Source of the DNA: Pontibaca salina
GTDB taxonomy: Bacteria; Pseudomonadota; Alphaproteobacteria; Rhodobacterales; Rhodobacteraceae
Length of the DNA stretch: 64,000 nt
Reading direction: 5' to 3'
Assembly (NCBI RefSeq): GCF_016307205.1
Contig: NZ_JAEIJD010000007.1
Span: 1 to 64,000 of the forward strand
In this document: positions 26,636-36,247 of the stretch, one piece after another
Layout: each line of letters starts with the position of its first letter
Numbering within the stretch: position 1 is the first letter of the stretch
The notes under the pieces: model-generated
Database searches by the model: none
What the model saw: only the letters and a program-made list of their open reading frames with translations
Told to the model about the DNA's origin: nothing
Made by a program: the position numbers and the translations under genes

Positions 26636-28117
26636 ATGTCAAAAAAACCACAAGGCAGGCGGTGGAAGACGCTCGACACTGATCTGAACCGGATCAGCAA
26701 CGTGGAATATGCCACCGCTCAGGTGTCGCGTCCCCTCGTCGCGTCCGGAATCGCGCTGGCCTTCATTGTCATCGCCGCATTGCTGGCGGCGGTGTTTTTC
26801 GATCATACGCCGATCAACCTGATCGTCATCGCCGCCGCTGCGTTCGGGGCCTATATGGCCCTGAATATCGGGGCCAATGACGTCGCCAATAATATGGGGC
26901 CGGCGGTTGGGGCCAATGCCCTGTCGATGGGCGCGGCAATCTTGATTGCAGCCATATTTGAGAGTGCCGGCGCGTTGTTGGCCGGGGGCGACGTGGTGTC
27001 GACGATCTCCAAGGGAATCGTCAGCCCCAGTGCAATGCGCAACACCGATGTGTTCATCTGGGCGATGATGGCCGCGCTGATCTCCTCGGCGCTCTGGGTC
27101 AATCTCGCGACTTGGATTGGCGCGCCGGTTTCGACCACGCATTCGGTTGTCGGCGGGGTTCTGGGCGCTGGCATCGCTGCGGCCGGCTTCGCTGCAATCA
27201 ACTGGCCGATCATTGCCGCGATCGCCGCAAGCTGGGTTATTTCGCCGGTGCTGGGCGGGGGGATCGCCGCCGCGCTGTTGTGGTTGATCAAGGCGCGGAT
27301 CATCAACCGCGAGGATAAGATCGCCGCCGCACGGGTCTGGGTTCCGGTTCTCGTCGGGCTGATGGCGGGGGCGTTTGCCACCTATCTTTTGATCAAGGGG
27401 TTGAAACGGCTTATCGAAGTCAATCCCAGCACGGCACTGATATCTGGGGTGATCATTGGCGCGCTCATTTGGCTGGCCACAATTCCGTTGATTCGCCGCC
27501 AGTCCGAAGGGCTGGAAAACCGCAACAAGTCACTGAAAGTCTTGTTCGGACTGCCACTGATCATTTCGGCGGCGCTGCTGAGCTTTGCACACGGGGCGAA
27601 TGACGTTGCCAACGCTGTCGGGCCCTTGGCGGCAATTGTTCACGCGGCCGAGTTTGGCGATTTCTCGGACCGGGTGTCGATCCCGATGTGGGTCATGGTG
27701 ATCGGTGCTTTTGGCATCTCGTTCGGGCTATTTCTGTTTGGGCCGAAATTGATCCGCATGGTTGGCAGCCAGATCACCAAGTTGAACCCGATGCGTGCCT
27801 TTTGCGTGGCGTTGTCCGCCGCGATCACGGTGATCGTGGCAAGTTGGCTAGGCCTGCCGGTCAGCTCAACCCATATCGCCGTCGGCGGCGTCTTCGGTGT
27901 CGGCTTTTTCCGTGAGTGGTACATGGAACGGCGGCTGCGCAACAACGCAAGTGGCGGATCCAAACCCAAGTCGATCTCGCTCGAAGAGCGCGCCCGCCGG
28001 AAACTGGTCCGCCGCTCACACTTCCTGACGGTTATCGCAGCCTGGGTCATCACCGTGCCCGCAGCCGCTTTTCTGTCGGGAATCATCTTCCTGCTGCTCT
28101 ACGCGATTCTCGGCTGA
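26636..28117 (+). CDS. pit: Inorganic phosphate transporter, PiT family
   Basis: This 493-residue inner-membrane symporter is predicted to import phosphate (usually as a metal-phosphate complex with H+). The two PiT signature repeats are present: GANDVANNMGPAVGANALS in the N-terminal half and GANDVANAVGPLAAI in the C-terminal half. Ten or more membrane segments are visible. It is longer than many PiT proteins because of a cytoplasmic N-terminus and an insert (RLRNNASGGSKPKSISLEERARRK) before the last helix. AGAGGCAAC upstream is a plausible ribosome binding site. No phoU-like gene is adjacent. Confidence 0.94.
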   Translation: MSKKPQGRRWKTLDTDLNRISNVEYATAQVSRPLVASGIALAFIVIAALLAAVFFDHTPINLIVIAAAAFGAYMALNIGANDVANNMGPAVGANALSMGAAILIAAIFESAGALLAGGDVVSTISKGIVSPSAMRNTDVFIWAMMAALISSALWVNLATWIGAPVSTTHSVVGGVLGAGIAAAGFAAINWPIIAAIAASWVISPVLGGGIAAALLWLIKARIINREDKIAAARVWVPVLVGLMAGAFATYLLIKGLKRLIEVNPSTALISGVIIGALIWLATIPLIRRQSEGLENRNKSLKVLFGLPLIISAALLSFAHGANDVANAVGPLAAIVHAAEFGDFSDRVSIPMWVMVIGAFGISFGLFLFGPKLIRMVGSQITKLNPMRAFCVALSAAITVIVASWLGLPVSSTHIAVGGVFGVGFFREWYMERRLRNNASGGSKPKSISLEERARRKLVRRSHFLTVIAAWVITVPAAAFLSGIIFLLLYAILG

Positions 28118-28142
28118 TAGAGAATCCGCCGTCTCACCGGAT

Positions 28143-28180
28143 GCCTGTGCTTGCGACCTTAGATTGACGCAGGCACAGGC
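28143..28180. terminator. Long hairpin between pit and argF
   Basis: GCCTGTGCTTGCG and CGCAGGCACAGGC pair over 13 positions (one T-G wobble) around a 12-base loop, between two convergent genes. No T-run follows, but the position and stem length fit a bidirectional terminator. Confidence 0.55.
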
Positions 28181-28205
28181 CCCGGCAAGACCAGAATACG
28201 GGGTT

Positions 28206-29132
28206 TCAAGCGCCCAGACACCAGCGCATGATCGCTTTTTGCGCATGAAGGCGGTTTTCGGCCTCGTCAAAGATCACCGATTGCGGACCGTCCATAACCG
28301 CAGACGTGACCTCCTGACCGCGGTGGGCGGGCAGGCAATGCATGAACAACGCATCCGGCTTGGCGGCGGCCATCAGCTTTTCGTTGACCTGATAAGCCCG
28401 CAACATATTGTGGCGGCGTTCGCGCGAAGATTGCGCATCATGCATGGACACCCAGGTGTCCGCAACCACCAGATCGGCGTTTTCGACCGCTTTAAAGGGA
28501 TCACGTTCAATCTGGACAGTGCTGCCCTGATCGCGGGCAAAACCGATGAAATCGCTTTCCGGATCAAGTTGCGCCGGACCGGTGAAAGTGAGGTCGAACC
28601 CGAACTGCCCTGCCGCATGCAGGAACGAGGCGCAGACATTGTTGCCGTCGCCGGTCCAAACCACCTTCTTGCCCTTGATCGGACCACGATGTTCTTCAAA
28701 GGTCAGGATATCGGCCATGATCTGGCAAGGATGGCTGCGGTCAGTGAGCCCGTTGATCACCGGCACATCGGCATATTCGGCCATCTCGTAAAGCACCGCT
28801 TCGTCAAAGGTGCGGATCATGATCATGTCGACATAGCGCGACAGGACACGCGCCGTATCGGCGATGGTTTCGCCATGGCCTAGCTGCATATCACTGCCCG
28901 ACAGGACCATGGTCTGGCCGCCCATCTGCCGTACACCCACGTCAAAACTGACCCGGGTGCGGGTTGAGGGTTTCTCAAAAATCAACGCCACCATGCGCCC
29001 GGCCAACGGCTGGTCGTCGTCAGCGGCCCCCTTGGGACGCCCGGCCCGGGCGGCCTTGGCCCTGCCTGCCTGGTCGATCATCGCGCGCAGCGCGGCGCGG
29101 TCGGTTTTGTGAATGTCGAGAAAATGGTTCAT
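28206..29132 (-). CDS. argF: Ornithine carbamoyltransferase
   Basis: ArgF transfers a carbamoyl group to ornithine to make citrulline in arginine synthesis. The 308-residue sequence has the carbamoyl-phosphate motif STRTRVSF, the DRSHPCQ motif and the ornithine-binding HCLPAHRG motif near the C-terminus. ATG 29132 ([11 protein letters not shown]) is the family start. It lies downstream of argD on the same strand, with a dispersed repeat and hairpin in the 77-base gap. Confidence 0.97.
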   Translation of the reverse strand: MNHFLDIHKTDRAALRAMIDQAGRAKAARAGRPKGAADDDQPLAGRMVALIFEKPSTRTRVSFDVGVRQMGGQTMVLSGSDMQLGHGETIADTARVLSRYVDMIMIRTFDEAVLYEMAEYADVPVINGLTDRSHPCQIMADILTFEEHRGPIKGKKVVWTGDGNNVCASFLHAAGQFGFDLTFTGPAQLDPESDFIGFARDQGSTVQIERDPFKAVENADLVVADTWVSMHDAQSSRERRHNMLRAYQVNEKLMAAAKPDALFMHCLPAHRGQEVTSAVMDGPQSVIFDEAENRLHAQKAIMRWCLGA

Positions 29133-29179
29133 GGGCCATCGCCTTTTGCTGGGTGTGGGAGCAGGGGCCAGCCCCCGCA

Positions 29180-29209
29180 CCCCCGGGATATTTGGCTGCA
29201 AGAAGAAAA
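29180..29209 (-). repeat. Dispersed gene-end repeat, subtype 1 (copy 3)
   Basis: On the minus strand this reads TTTTCTTCTTGCAGCC, then AAATATCCC and a G-run. It starts directly after the argD stop codon, in the sense direction of argD, and is followed by a GGGGC/GCCCC hairpin. The CGCCGGAGGC tail of copies 1 and 4 is replaced by a G-rich segment. Confidence 0.65.
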
Positions 29210-30385
29210 TCAGGGCGTGGACAGAGTTGCGGCGGCGCGGTCCAGCCGGTCGATCGCGATCTGGATGTCTTCGTCAGCAATATTGAGCGGGGGCAGCAGG
29301 CGCAGCACATTGTCCCCTGCCGGAATCGTCAGAATTTCGGCGGTATAGCCGGCGGCGACCAGATCGGTGTTGGGCTGCTTACATTTCAGCCCCAGCATCA
29401 GACCGGTGCCGCGCACCTCTTCGAAATTATTCGGATGTGCAGCAACCAAAGCTTCCAGTTTTTGCCGCAGAAGGCCCGCCTTACGGTTGATTTCAGATAG
29501 GAATTGCGGGTCGGCGACGATGTCCAAGACCGCACAGCCTACGGCGCAGCCCAGCGGGTTGCCGCCATAGGTCGAGCCATGGGTGCCGGCGATCATCCCG
29601 CTGGCGGCATTTTCGCTGGCCAGCACCGCGCCGAGCGGGAACCCGCCGCCAATGCCTTTGGCGACCATCATGATGTCGGGCGCGATTCCTGCCCATTCGT
29701 GGGCGAACAATTTACCGGTGCGGCCCATGCCGCATTGCACTTCGTCCAAAATCAGCAGGATGCCATGGTCGTCGCAAAGCTGGCGAAGCCCCTTGAGGCA
29801 TTCATCGGATAGCGGGCGGATGCCGCCCTCGCCCTGCACGGGTTCGACCAAGATCGCGCCAACCGTGTCGGAGAGCGCGGCGCCCACTGCATCAAGGTCA
29901 CCCCAAGGGAGGTGGATGAAACCGGGGAGGAGCGGACCGAAGCCCGCGGTCATCGCCTCGGACCCCGCCGCCGCGATCCCGGCAGAAGAGCGTCCGTGGA
30001 AGGACCCCTTGAAGCTGATGATGTCGGTGCGCTCGGGGTGGCCTTTGTCGTGCCAATATTTGCGCGCCATCTTGACCGCGAGTTCGCAGGCCTCGGTGCC
30101 GGAATTGGTGAAGAACACGGTATCGGCGAATGTGAGTTCGACCAACCGATCCGCCAGTGCCTGTTGTTGCGGTATTTGGTAGAGATTCGAGACATGCCAC
30201 AGGGCTTGCGCCTGGTCAGTAAGGACCTTGACCAGTGTCGGATGGGCATGGCCGAGCGCGTTGACCGCAATCCCGGCGCCCAGATCGAGAAAGCGGCGGC
30301 CGTCGGCCTCGGTCAGCCATGTGCCCTGCCCCTTTACAAAACTAAGCGGCGCACGGTTATAGGTTGGCAGAATGGACGGCATCAT
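29210..30385 (-). CDS. argD: Acetylornithine aminotransferase
   Basis: ArgD is a PLP-dependent class III aminotransferase making N-acetylornithine from its semialdehyde; many also act in lysine synthesis on succinyl-diaminopimelate. The 391-residue sequence has the family's TNSGTEA segment, the PLP-Asp motif [14 protein letters not shown] and the Schiff-base Lys in [15 protein letters not shown] 30385 is chosen for AAGGA at seven-base spacing; the next codon is also ATG. It is followed by argF. Confidence 0.96.
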   Translation of the reverse strand: MMPSILPTYNRAPLSFVKGQGTWLTEADGRRFLDLGAGIAVNALGHAHPTLVKVLTDQAQALWHVSNLYQIPQQQALADRLVELTFADTVFFTNSGTEACELAVKMARKYWHDKGHPERTDIISFKGSFHGRSSAGIAAAGSEAMTAGFGPLLPGFIHLPWGDLDAVGAALSDTVGAILVEPVQGEGGIRPLSDECLKGLRQLCDDHGILLILDEVQCGMGRTGKLFAHEWAGIAPDIMMVAKGIGGGFPLGAVLASENAASGMIAGTHGSTYGGNPLGCAVGCAVLDIVADPQFLSEINRKAGLLRQKLEALVAAHPNNFEEVRGTGLMLGLKCKQPNTDLVAAGYTAEILTIPAGDNVLRLLPPLNIADEDIQIAIDRLDRAAATLSTP

Positions 30386-30464
30386 CGGATCATCCTTTAT
30401 TCGGGCGATGGCCCTGTAAGTGCAACACAAGGGCGACGGGGTCAACGATAAGGAAAGGCTGGCC

Positions 30465-31268
30465 TCAGGCCTTCAGCCGATAACCGCTTCGCAGCATCCC
30501 CCAAGCCACAACCGAGATTGCCACCGTAGCGATTGCGCAGATCACAAGGCCGAGGCCCGGAGAACTGTCGGACGCGCCAATCATGCCAAAACGTACCCCA
30601 TCAATCAGATAGAAAATCGGATTTGCATGGGTGACCTGGCGCAGCACCGGCGGCAGCGCATCAATCGAATAGAAAGTGCCTGACAGGAAAGCCAGCGGCG
30701 TGACGACGAAATTGGTGATCGCCGCCATTTGGTCGAATTTATCGGCAAAGATCCCGGTGACGATCCCCACGCCGCCCATGAAAGCCGACCCGAGCAGAAC
30801 GAAACCCAGCACCAGCACCGGATGTTGCGGTGTGATGCCCAAGGTCAGCCATACCCCGATTGCTATGGCCAGCGCAACGATCAGGCCGCGCACCATCCCG
30901 CCGACCAAATAGCCAATAACCAGTTCGGAACCCGACAATGGCGGCATCAACGTGTCAACGATATTGCCCTGCACTTTCGCCACCAAGATTGACGAAGAGG
31001 TGTTCGCAAATGCGTTCTGGATTACTGTCATCATCAAGATACCGGGTGCAATGAATGTCAGAAAGTCGACCCCCATCACATCGCCCCGTTGCGGACCCAC
31101 AGCGATTGTGAAGATCAACAGGAACAGTGCTGCGGTTGCCAGCGGGGCCAATATGGTTTGCGTCCAGACCACCAAGAAGCGGCGAACTTCACGCTCGGCC
31201 AGGGTGTAAAGCCCCATCCAATTTATCCGGCCGAACCGGCGAATGCCGGGCTGGACGATCTCGTTCAT
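30465..31268 (-). CDS. ABC-2 type transporter permease
   Basis: This 267-residue inner-membrane permease has six predicted helices and the C-terminal ABC-2 signature region (LSGTFYSIDALPPVLRQVTHANPIFYLIDGVRFG). Such permeases export polysaccharides, lipids or drugs, or insert cofactors. No cognate ATPase is encoded next to it. ATG 31268 has AGGAG eight bases upstream. It lies 79 bases upstream of argD on the same strand and diverges from gcrA. The substrate cannot be assigned. Confidence 0.9.
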   Translation of the reverse strand: MNEIVQPGIRRFGRINWMGLYTLAEREVRRFLVVWTQTILAPLATAALFLLIFTIAVGPQRGDVMGVDFLTFIAPGILMMTVIQNAFANTSSSILVAKVQGNIVDTLMPPLSGSELVIGYLVGGMVRGLIVALAIAIGVWLTLGITPQHPVLVLGFVLLGSAFMGGVGIVTGIFADKFDQMAAITNFVVTPLAFLSGTFYSIDALPPVLRQVTHANPIFYLIDGVRFGMIGASDSSPGLGLVICAIATVAISVVAWGMLRSGYRLKA

Positions 31269-31327
31269 ACTGCCTGCTCCTGAAGTCTCTGGCGCCGTCT
31301 CTGGCGTATGTAATGCTGTATCTCGCC

Positions 31328-31355
31328 TTGTAACTCGACACGCAGTGATTAAAAT
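31328..31355 (+). promoter_or_regulatory. Sigma-70-type promoter candidate for gcrA
   Basis: TTGTAA and TAAAAT are spaced by 16 bases, about 65 bases ahead of the gcrA start codon, in the divergent region between the permease and gcrA. No CtrA-type TTAA-N7-TTAA box is visible here. Confidence 0.5.
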
Positions 31356-31421
31356 AGGGGATATCAAGGAAATTTTAGAAACGGCTGCAAGGGTGGCTGT
31401 TTTCAGTTGGAAAGGCAATGC

Positions 31422-32036
31422 ATGTCGTGGACTGACGAGCGCGTGGAAGTTCTCAGAAAAATGTGGGGCGAAGGCCAGTCGGCAAGCCAAATCGCCAAGG
31501 AACTGGGCGGTGTGACGCGCAATGCTGTTATCGGCAAGGTGCATCGTATGGGGCTGTCTAACCGCGCAGCGACGGCTGCGGCCCCGAAAGCCGAACCCAA
31601 GGCGAAACCGGCGACACCGTCAGCTGCTGCCGCCAAACCCAAGGCAGAGGAAAAAGCGGAAGCCAAGCCGAAGCCGACCATCAAAGCCGAAGCCCCCGAG
31701 GCCGCTCCCGAGGCAGAGGCGGAGGCGCCAACACCGACGATTGTACCTCATGTTCGCCGACCAATCATCCCGGCGGGGCAGCCGTTGCCGCCCCAACCGT
31801 CGGCCAACGAAATCAGCCCCGAGGCTCTGGCCAAGGTAAGCGAGGTCGAAAAAAAGGCCAAGCGGATCGGCTTGATGGAACTGACCGAGCGGACCTGCAA
31901 ATGGCCTATCGGTGACCCCGCAACCGAAGATTTCTGGTTTTGCGGGCTACCGGTTCAGGCCGGCAAACCCTATTGCGAGGCACATGTCGGCGTGGCCTTT
32001 CAACCGATGAGCGCGCGGCGGGACCGCCGCCGCTGA
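31422..32036 (+). CDS. gcrA: Cell-cycle transcriptional regulator GcrA
   Basis: GcrA binds sigma-70 RNA polymerase and activates promoters carrying methylated GANTC sites; with CtrA and CcrM it drives the alphaproteobacterial cell cycle. The 204-residue protein has the diagnostic N-terminus MSWTDERVEVLRKMWGEGQSASQIAKELG and the C-terminal Cys/Trp-rich segment (CKWPIGDP, WFCGLP, YCEAH). The middle (about residues 50-125) is a long Ala/Pro/Glu/Lys-rich linker. AAAGG lies six bases upstream of ATG 31422. Confidence 0.96.
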   Translation: MSWTDERVEVLRKMWGEGQSASQIAKELGGVTRNAVIGKVHRMGLSNRAATAAAPKAEPKAKPATPSAAAAKPKAEEKAEAKPKPTIKAEAPEAAPEAEAEAPTPTIVPHVRRPIIPAGQPLPPQPSANEISPEALAKVSEVEKKAKRIGLMELTERTCKWPIGDPATEDFWFCGLPVQAGKPYCEAHVGVAFQPMSARRDRRR

Positions 32037-32045
32037 GCGAGTGCT

Positions 32046-32681
32046 TCAGACGCTGGCGCTGGGACGTTCACAGATGTGTTCATACCAGGCCAGCGTTGCC
32101 GGATTGCCTTGCGGTATTCGCATTTTGATGACGCGGGCGAATTCTACCATCACAAAACAACTGATGTCGGCCAGCGTGAAGCGGTTGGTGGCAATAAACG
32201 GGCTTTGCTGCAAGCGGGCTTCGAGCAGTTCAAAGAACGCATTCACCCGCTGGCGGCTCCGTTCAGCTAGGTCGGGGATCTGCGCGTAGTCCGCTGGCCC
32301 CGGGATCGCCCGGCCTTTCATTGCGGGATGGGAATTGCGAAAGGCATCAAAGATCGCCTGGCCGCCCTGCTGTTCGATCACGGCATTCCAGTTCAGAACC
32401 GCTGCCTTTTCTTCTGCACCCTGTCCCATCAGAGACGGTTCAGGGTGCAAGTCTTCGAGATAGGAGGCAATGGCGACCGTCTCGCTCAGCGCTTGTCCGG
32501 CTTCGGTCACCAGAACCGGCAAGGTGCCGCGTGGATTGATCGCCAGAAAATCCGGGGACAGCTGTTCGCCGTTGGCAATGCTGAGCTCACGGGTTTCGAT
32601 TTCGAGCCGTTTTTCGGCAATGATCATCCGCACCCGGCGCGGATTGGGGGCGGTGGTGCAATCGAAAAACAGCATTGGCAT
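32046..32681 (-). CDS. Glutathione S-transferase family protein
   Basis: This 211-residue protein has a thioredoxin-like N-terminal domain (MPMLFFDCTTAPNPRRVRMIIAEK; cis-Pro in GTLPVLV; ETVAIASYLE, the glutathione-contact segment) and a helical C-terminal domain. Its conjugation substrate is unknown. ATG 32681 is supported by AAGGGA upstream; the frame is open further but without homology. It converges on gcrA with only nine bases between stops. Confidence 0.92.
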   Translation of the reverse strand: MPMLFFDCTTAPNPRRVRMIIAEKRLEIETRELSIANGEQLSPDFLAINPRGTLPVLVTEAGQALSETVAIASYLEDLHPEPSLMGQGAEEKAAVLNWNAVIEQQGGQAIFDAFRNSHPAMKGRAIPGPADYAQIPDLAERSRQRVNAFFELLEARLQQSPFIATNRFTLADISCFVMVEFARVIKMRIPQGNPATLAWYEHICERPSASV

Positions 32682-33042
32682 GGTTGGTCCCTTCCAGCAT
32701 GGCCTGCCAGCGGTGGCGCGGGCATCAGCGCGATCCTTAGCGATGGCCAAAGCCGCAGCCCTCACGGTGCTATTCCAAGCGGCCTTGGCGACACGGGCCA
32801 TATGGTTCAGCGTCAATCCGGAAAAGTCGAGTCTTTCCAGCACAGGTGCGCGGGTGAATGCAAGGTTTACGCGGCTGCAGCTTTCGTTACGACCCGGCAA
32901 AGCCTATATGGCGCGATACATGACCCATCGTCACCGCCACAGCGAAACCAACACGCCATATCTGTGGTCTTGGGCTACTTGCCCCTACCGCCGCGCGTTC
33001 GGGCGGCCTATATACGCCACAGCAAAACACTCGAGGTAACCC
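32682..33042. other. Gene-free divergent region between GST gene and rpe
   Basis: Open frames span these 361 bases on both strands but none resembles a known protein or has a good ribosome binding site. A TATATA element at 33009-33014 could be a -10 box for rpe, whose start is about 30 bases further, but I see no matching -35. No strong hairpin was found. Confidence 0.5.
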
Positions 33043-33732
33043 ATGTCATTTGACCGCAAGATCAAGATCGCCCCTTCCATTCTGTCGGCCGATTTCGCCA
33101 ATTTCGGGGCGGAATGCGAAGCCATCGAAGATCAGGGTGCCGATTGGGTTCATGTCGATGTGATGGACGGGCATTTTGTACCCAATATCACCTTCGGCCC
33201 CGCCATGTGCGCAGCGATTCGGCCGCATATCCAAGGCGTGATGGATGTGCACCTGATGATCTCGCCGGTTGATCCCTATATCGACGCTTTTGCGCAGGCC
33301 GGAGCGGATGTCATCACCGCCCATGTAGAGGCCGGGCCGCATATCCATCGCACGCTTCAGGCGATCCGTGCCGCCGGGGCCAAGGCCGGTGTCGCGCTAA
33401 ATCCAGGAACGCCCGCAAACGTGATCGAGCCGCTGCTCGACATGGTTGATCTGGTCTGCGTGATGACAGTGAACCCCGGTTTCGGCGGACAGAAATTTCT
33501 CGACATGACGGACAAGATTCGCACCTTGCGCGAAATGATCGGCGACCGTCCCGTCCATATCGAAATTGATGGCGGCGTTGATCCGTCCACGGCCCCACTG
33601 GTCGCGCGCGCCGGGGCCGATGTGCTGGTCGCTGGTTCGGCGGTATTCAAAGGTGGCTCAGTCACAAATCCGCAGGTCTACGGCGATAACATCCGCACCA
33701 TCCGCGAGGCCGCCGAAGGGGTTTACGCGTAA
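33043..33732 (+). CDS. rpe: Ribulose-phosphate 3-epimerase
   Basis: Rpe interconverts ribulose 5-phosphate and xylulose 5-phosphate in the pentose phosphate pathway (and Calvin cycle where present). The 229-residue TIM-barrel protein has the conserved IAPSILSADFANFG start, HVDVMDGHFVPNITFG with a metal-binding His and catalytic Asp, MTVNPGFGGQKF, and EIDGGVDPST with the second catalytic Asp. GAGGTAACCC precedes the ATG. It appears to be transcribed alone. Confidence 0.97.
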   Translation: MSFDRKIKIAPSILSADFANFGAECEAIEDQGADWVHVDVMDGHFVPNITFGPAMCAAIRPHIQGVMDVHLMISPVDPYIDAFAQAGADVITAHVEAGPHIHRTLQAIRAAGAKAGVALNPGTPANVIEPLLDMVDLVCVMTVNPGFGGQKFLDMTDKIRTLREMIGDRPVHIEIDGGVDPSTAPLVARAGADVLVAGSAVFKGGSVTNPQVYGDNIRTIREAAEGVYA

Positions 33733-33908
33733 CCGAAGTTAACGCCGCCCGAGCGCTCAGTTGGCGGCCAGTTTTGCGCCGCCGCGCCCATCTTCAGCCG
33801 GATTATTCAACCGACATCGGAACCTGTCGGTCAGGATTGCGTTTGCTTCATGGGCGCGGAAAATCGCTCGCCGCCGGAAAACAATCGATCCGAACTGAGA
33901 GGACGCTA

Positions 33909-33983
33909 ATGAATAGAATAATTTATCTCGTCGGACTGGTCGTCGTCGTGCTGTTGATCCTGTCCTTATTTGGTCTCACATAA
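33909..33983 (+). CDS. 24-residue single-helix membrane protein
   Basis: This tiny frame encodes MNRIIYLVGLVVVVLLILSLFGLT. A short basic N-terminus is followed by an uninterrupted hydrophobic stretch long enough for one membrane helix. GAGAGGA lies five bases upstream of the ATG, a strong ribosome binding site, and the frame begins and ends cleanly. I recall similar very short hydrophobic proteins in other Rhodobacteraceae but cannot verify it here. It sits between rpe and the convergent ruvB. Function unknown. Confidence 0.6.
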   Translation: MNRIIYLVGLVVVVLLILSLFGLT

Positions 33984-34030
33984 ACACTGAACGCCCTGCG
34001 ACTGGCCGATAGCAAGACCCAGTCTCAGCC

Positions 34031-35062
34031 TCAGCCAAATAAATTACTCTGGCCGCTGGGGTCTGGGGCCGGTGGCGTCAGCCCTAGATGGGTCCAGGCC
34101 TTATGCGCCAGCATCCGGCCCCGCGGTGTGCGCTGGATCAACCCTTGTTGCAGCAGGAACGGCTCAATCACCTCTTCCAGCGCATCGCGGCTCTCGCTCA
34201 ATGCCGCGCTCAAGGTCTCAATCCCGACCGGGCCGCCGAGGTAATTTTCCGCAATCAACAACAGATAGCGCCGATCGGCGCCGTCCAGCCCCAAATGGTC
34301 CACGCCCAGCCGCGTCAGGGCGCGGTCCGCCAGTTCACGCGTGATCGTGCCGTCGCCCTCGACCACGGCGAAATCGACAACCCGGCGCAACAGACGCCCG
34401 GCGATCCGCGGTGTGCCACGGGCCCGGCGGGCAATTTCGCGGGCGCCGGACTCCTCGGCCGGCGCGCCCAGCTTTTGGGCATTACGGGTGACGATCTCGT
34501 GCAATTCATCGACAGTATAGAACTGCAACCGGGTGGGAATGCCGAACCGGTCGCGCAGCGGCGTGGTCAGCAGCCCCATCCGCGTTGTCGCGCCAACCAG
34601 CGTGAACGGCTGCAGCTCGATCCGCACGGTCCGCGCGGCGGGGCCCTCGCCGATCACCAGATCCAGCTCGAAATCCTCCAGCGCGGGATAGAGCACTTCT
34701 TCGACGGCGGGGTTGAGGCGATGGATCTCGTCGATGAACAGCACATCATGTTCTTCGAGATTGGTCAGGATCGCCGCCAGATCGCCTGCTTTGGCCAGAA
34801 CCGGCCCCGACGTCATGCGAAACCCCACCCCCAGCTCGCGCGCCATGATCTGCGCCAGCGTGGTCTTGCCCAAACCGGGCGGGCCGTGGAACAGGGTGTG
34901 GTCCATCGCCTCGCCGCGCATCCGGGCCGATTGGATGAACACGCGCAGGTTGGCCCGCGCTTCGGCCTGCCCGATGAAATCATCCAATGCCTGAGGGCGC
35001 AAAGCGCGGTCGTTATCCTCGGGCAAAGGATCGGGGCGCAGGGTCGGGTCAGGATCGGTCAT
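34031..35062 (-). CDS. ruvB: Holliday junction branch migration helicase RuvB
   Basis: RuvB is the hexameric AAA+ motor that, with RuvA, drives branch migration of Holliday junctions. The 343-residue protein has Walker [10 protein letters not shown] (residues 60-68), Walker [10 protein letters not shown], sensor 1 GATTR and the C-terminal winged helix (LIQRTPRGR). It is the last gene of the ruvC-ruvA-ruvB operon, 25 bases after ruvA. Confidence 0.98.
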   Translation of the reverse strand: MTDPDPTLRPDPLPEDNDRALRPQALDDFIGQAEARANLRVFIQSARMRGEAMDHTLFHGPPGLGKTTLAQIMARELGVGFRMTSGPVLAKAGDLAAILTNLEEHDVLFIDEIHRLNPAVEEVLYPALEDFELDLVIGEGPAARTVRIELQPFTLVGATTRMGLLTTPLRDRFGIPTRLQFYTVDELHEIVTRNAQKLGAPAEESGAREIARRARGTPRIAGRLLRRVVDFAVVEGDGTITRELADRALTRLGVDHLGLDGADRRYLLLIAENYLGGPVGIETLSAALSESRDALEEVIEPFLLQQGLIQRTPRGRMLAHKAWTHLGLTPPAPDPSGQSNLFG

Positions 35063-35087
35063 TCAGCTCTTTCCACCATGCGCAAGC

Positions 35088-35753
35088 CTAGCCTTTGGGG
35101 GCCAGCAATTTCAGCGCCGCGCGTATCAGTGCGGCCTCTCCCGCCTCCGGCGCCGCGCCTGCGGCTTCGGCGACCGCTGCCGCCGCCTCCGACGGGCCAT
35201 AGCCCAGATTGCCCAAGGCTGACAACGCATCGGCTTGTGCCGACCGACTGCTTTGCGGGGCCGGGGCGTTGGCGGCGGTCACCGCAGGTTCAATGACATC
35301 GCCGCCCGTATCGGCGGGTTCGATCGCCTCTGCCCCGCCCATCGCCATGACGGCAGGAGCCTTGTCCTTTAACTCCAGAACGATCCGCTGGGCCGTCTTC
35401 GGGCCTACGCCTCTGGCAACCCTGACTGCGGCCCAATCCCCCAATGCGATTGCCCGGCTCAACCCGTCGGGTCCGACCGACCCCAATACCGCCAGAGAAA
35501 CCTTGGCACCGACCCCCTGAACTGATGTCAGCAAGCGATGCCATTCCTTCTCCATCATGCTGGAAAATCCGTAAAGCTGTAACAGGTCCTCGCGGACCAC
35601 CAGATCGGTATAAAGCGACACCGCCTCGCCGACACCGGGCAAAGCCGCCAAGGTGCGCTCGGAGCAGAACACGATGTAGCCGACGCCTTGCACGTCGATC
35701 AGAACATGATCGGACCCACGCCAATCCAGCCGCCCCCGCAACCGCCCGATCAT
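35088..35753 (-). CDS. ruvA: Holliday junction branch migration protein RuvA
   Basis: RuvA binds the four-way junction and loads RuvB. The 221-residue protein has the N-terminal OB domain ([28 protein letters not shown]), the tandem helix-hairpin-helix region ([15 protein letters not shown] and [19 protein letters not shown]) and a C-terminal RuvB-binding domain after a flexible linker. Its start overlaps the ruvC stop by four bases (ATGA), so the two are translationally coupled. Confidence 0.97.
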   Translation of the reverse strand: MIGRLRGRLDWRGSDHVLIDVQGVGYIVFCSERTLAALPGVGEAVSLYTDLVVREDLLQLYGFSSMMEKEWHRLLTSVQGVGAKVSLAVLGSVGPDGLSRAIALGDWAAVRVARGVGPKTAQRIVLELKDKAPAVMAMGGAEAIEPADTGGDVIEPAVTAANAPAPQSSRSAQADALSALGNLGYGPSEAAAAVAEAAGAAPEAGEAALIRAALKLLAPKG

Positions 35754-36247
35754 GACCGCACCTCCCGCAATACAGTGCGCTCCGCGGCGCGGTAATGGGC
35801 GTGACAGATCGCAATCGCCAGCGCATCCGCGGCATCAGGCCCCGCCGGATCGCAGCCCGGCAATTGCAAGCGCACCATATGCAGGATCTGCGCCTTGTCG
35901 GCATGCCCCACACCCACGACAGTTTTCTTGACCCGGTTCGGGGCATATTCGCCGACCACAACGCCCGCCTGAGCCGGCACCAAAAGCGCCACCCCGCGCG
36001 CCTGCCCCAGCTTCAGCGTACCGGCTCCGTCCTTGTTCACAAAGGTTTGCTCGATTGCCGCCTCACCGGGCAGATAGGTCGCCCAGATGTCACTTAATTG
36101 CCGGTACAGTGACAGCAAGCGCATCGCCAGATCATCCCCAGACGAGCGGCACTCTCCGTTCGCGACATGGTTTATCCGCGCGCCGCGTGATTCGATCACG
36201 CCCCAGCCCATGGTCCGCAGTCCCGGATCGATACCCAAAATTCGCAT
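35750..36247 (-). CDS. ruvC: Crossover junction endodeoxyribonuclease RuvC
   Basis: RuvC cuts Holliday junctions symmetrically. The 165-residue protein begins [19 protein letters not shown], giving the first catalytic Asp (Asp7), and has the Glu in [11 protein letters not shown] and the C-terminal acidic pair in [12 protein letters not shown]. It is the first gene of ruvCAB. AT-rich DNA upstream (TTAAAAAATAACAAT on the minus strand, near 36275) could hold its promoter. Confidence 0.97.
   Translation of the reverse strand: MRILGIDPGLRTMGWGVIESRGARINHVANGECRSSGDDLAMRLLSLYRQLSDIWATYLPGEAAIEQTFVNKDGAGTLKLGQARGVALLVPAQAGVVVGEYAPNRVKKTVVGVGHADKAQILHMVRLQLPGCDPAGPDAADALAIAICHAHYRAAERTVLREVRS

Noticed and set aside
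33744-33778. GCCGCC/GGCGGC as a terminator after rpe
   Set aside because: The stem is only six base pairs with a loop of more than 20 bases and no clear T-run, too weak to list as a feature.
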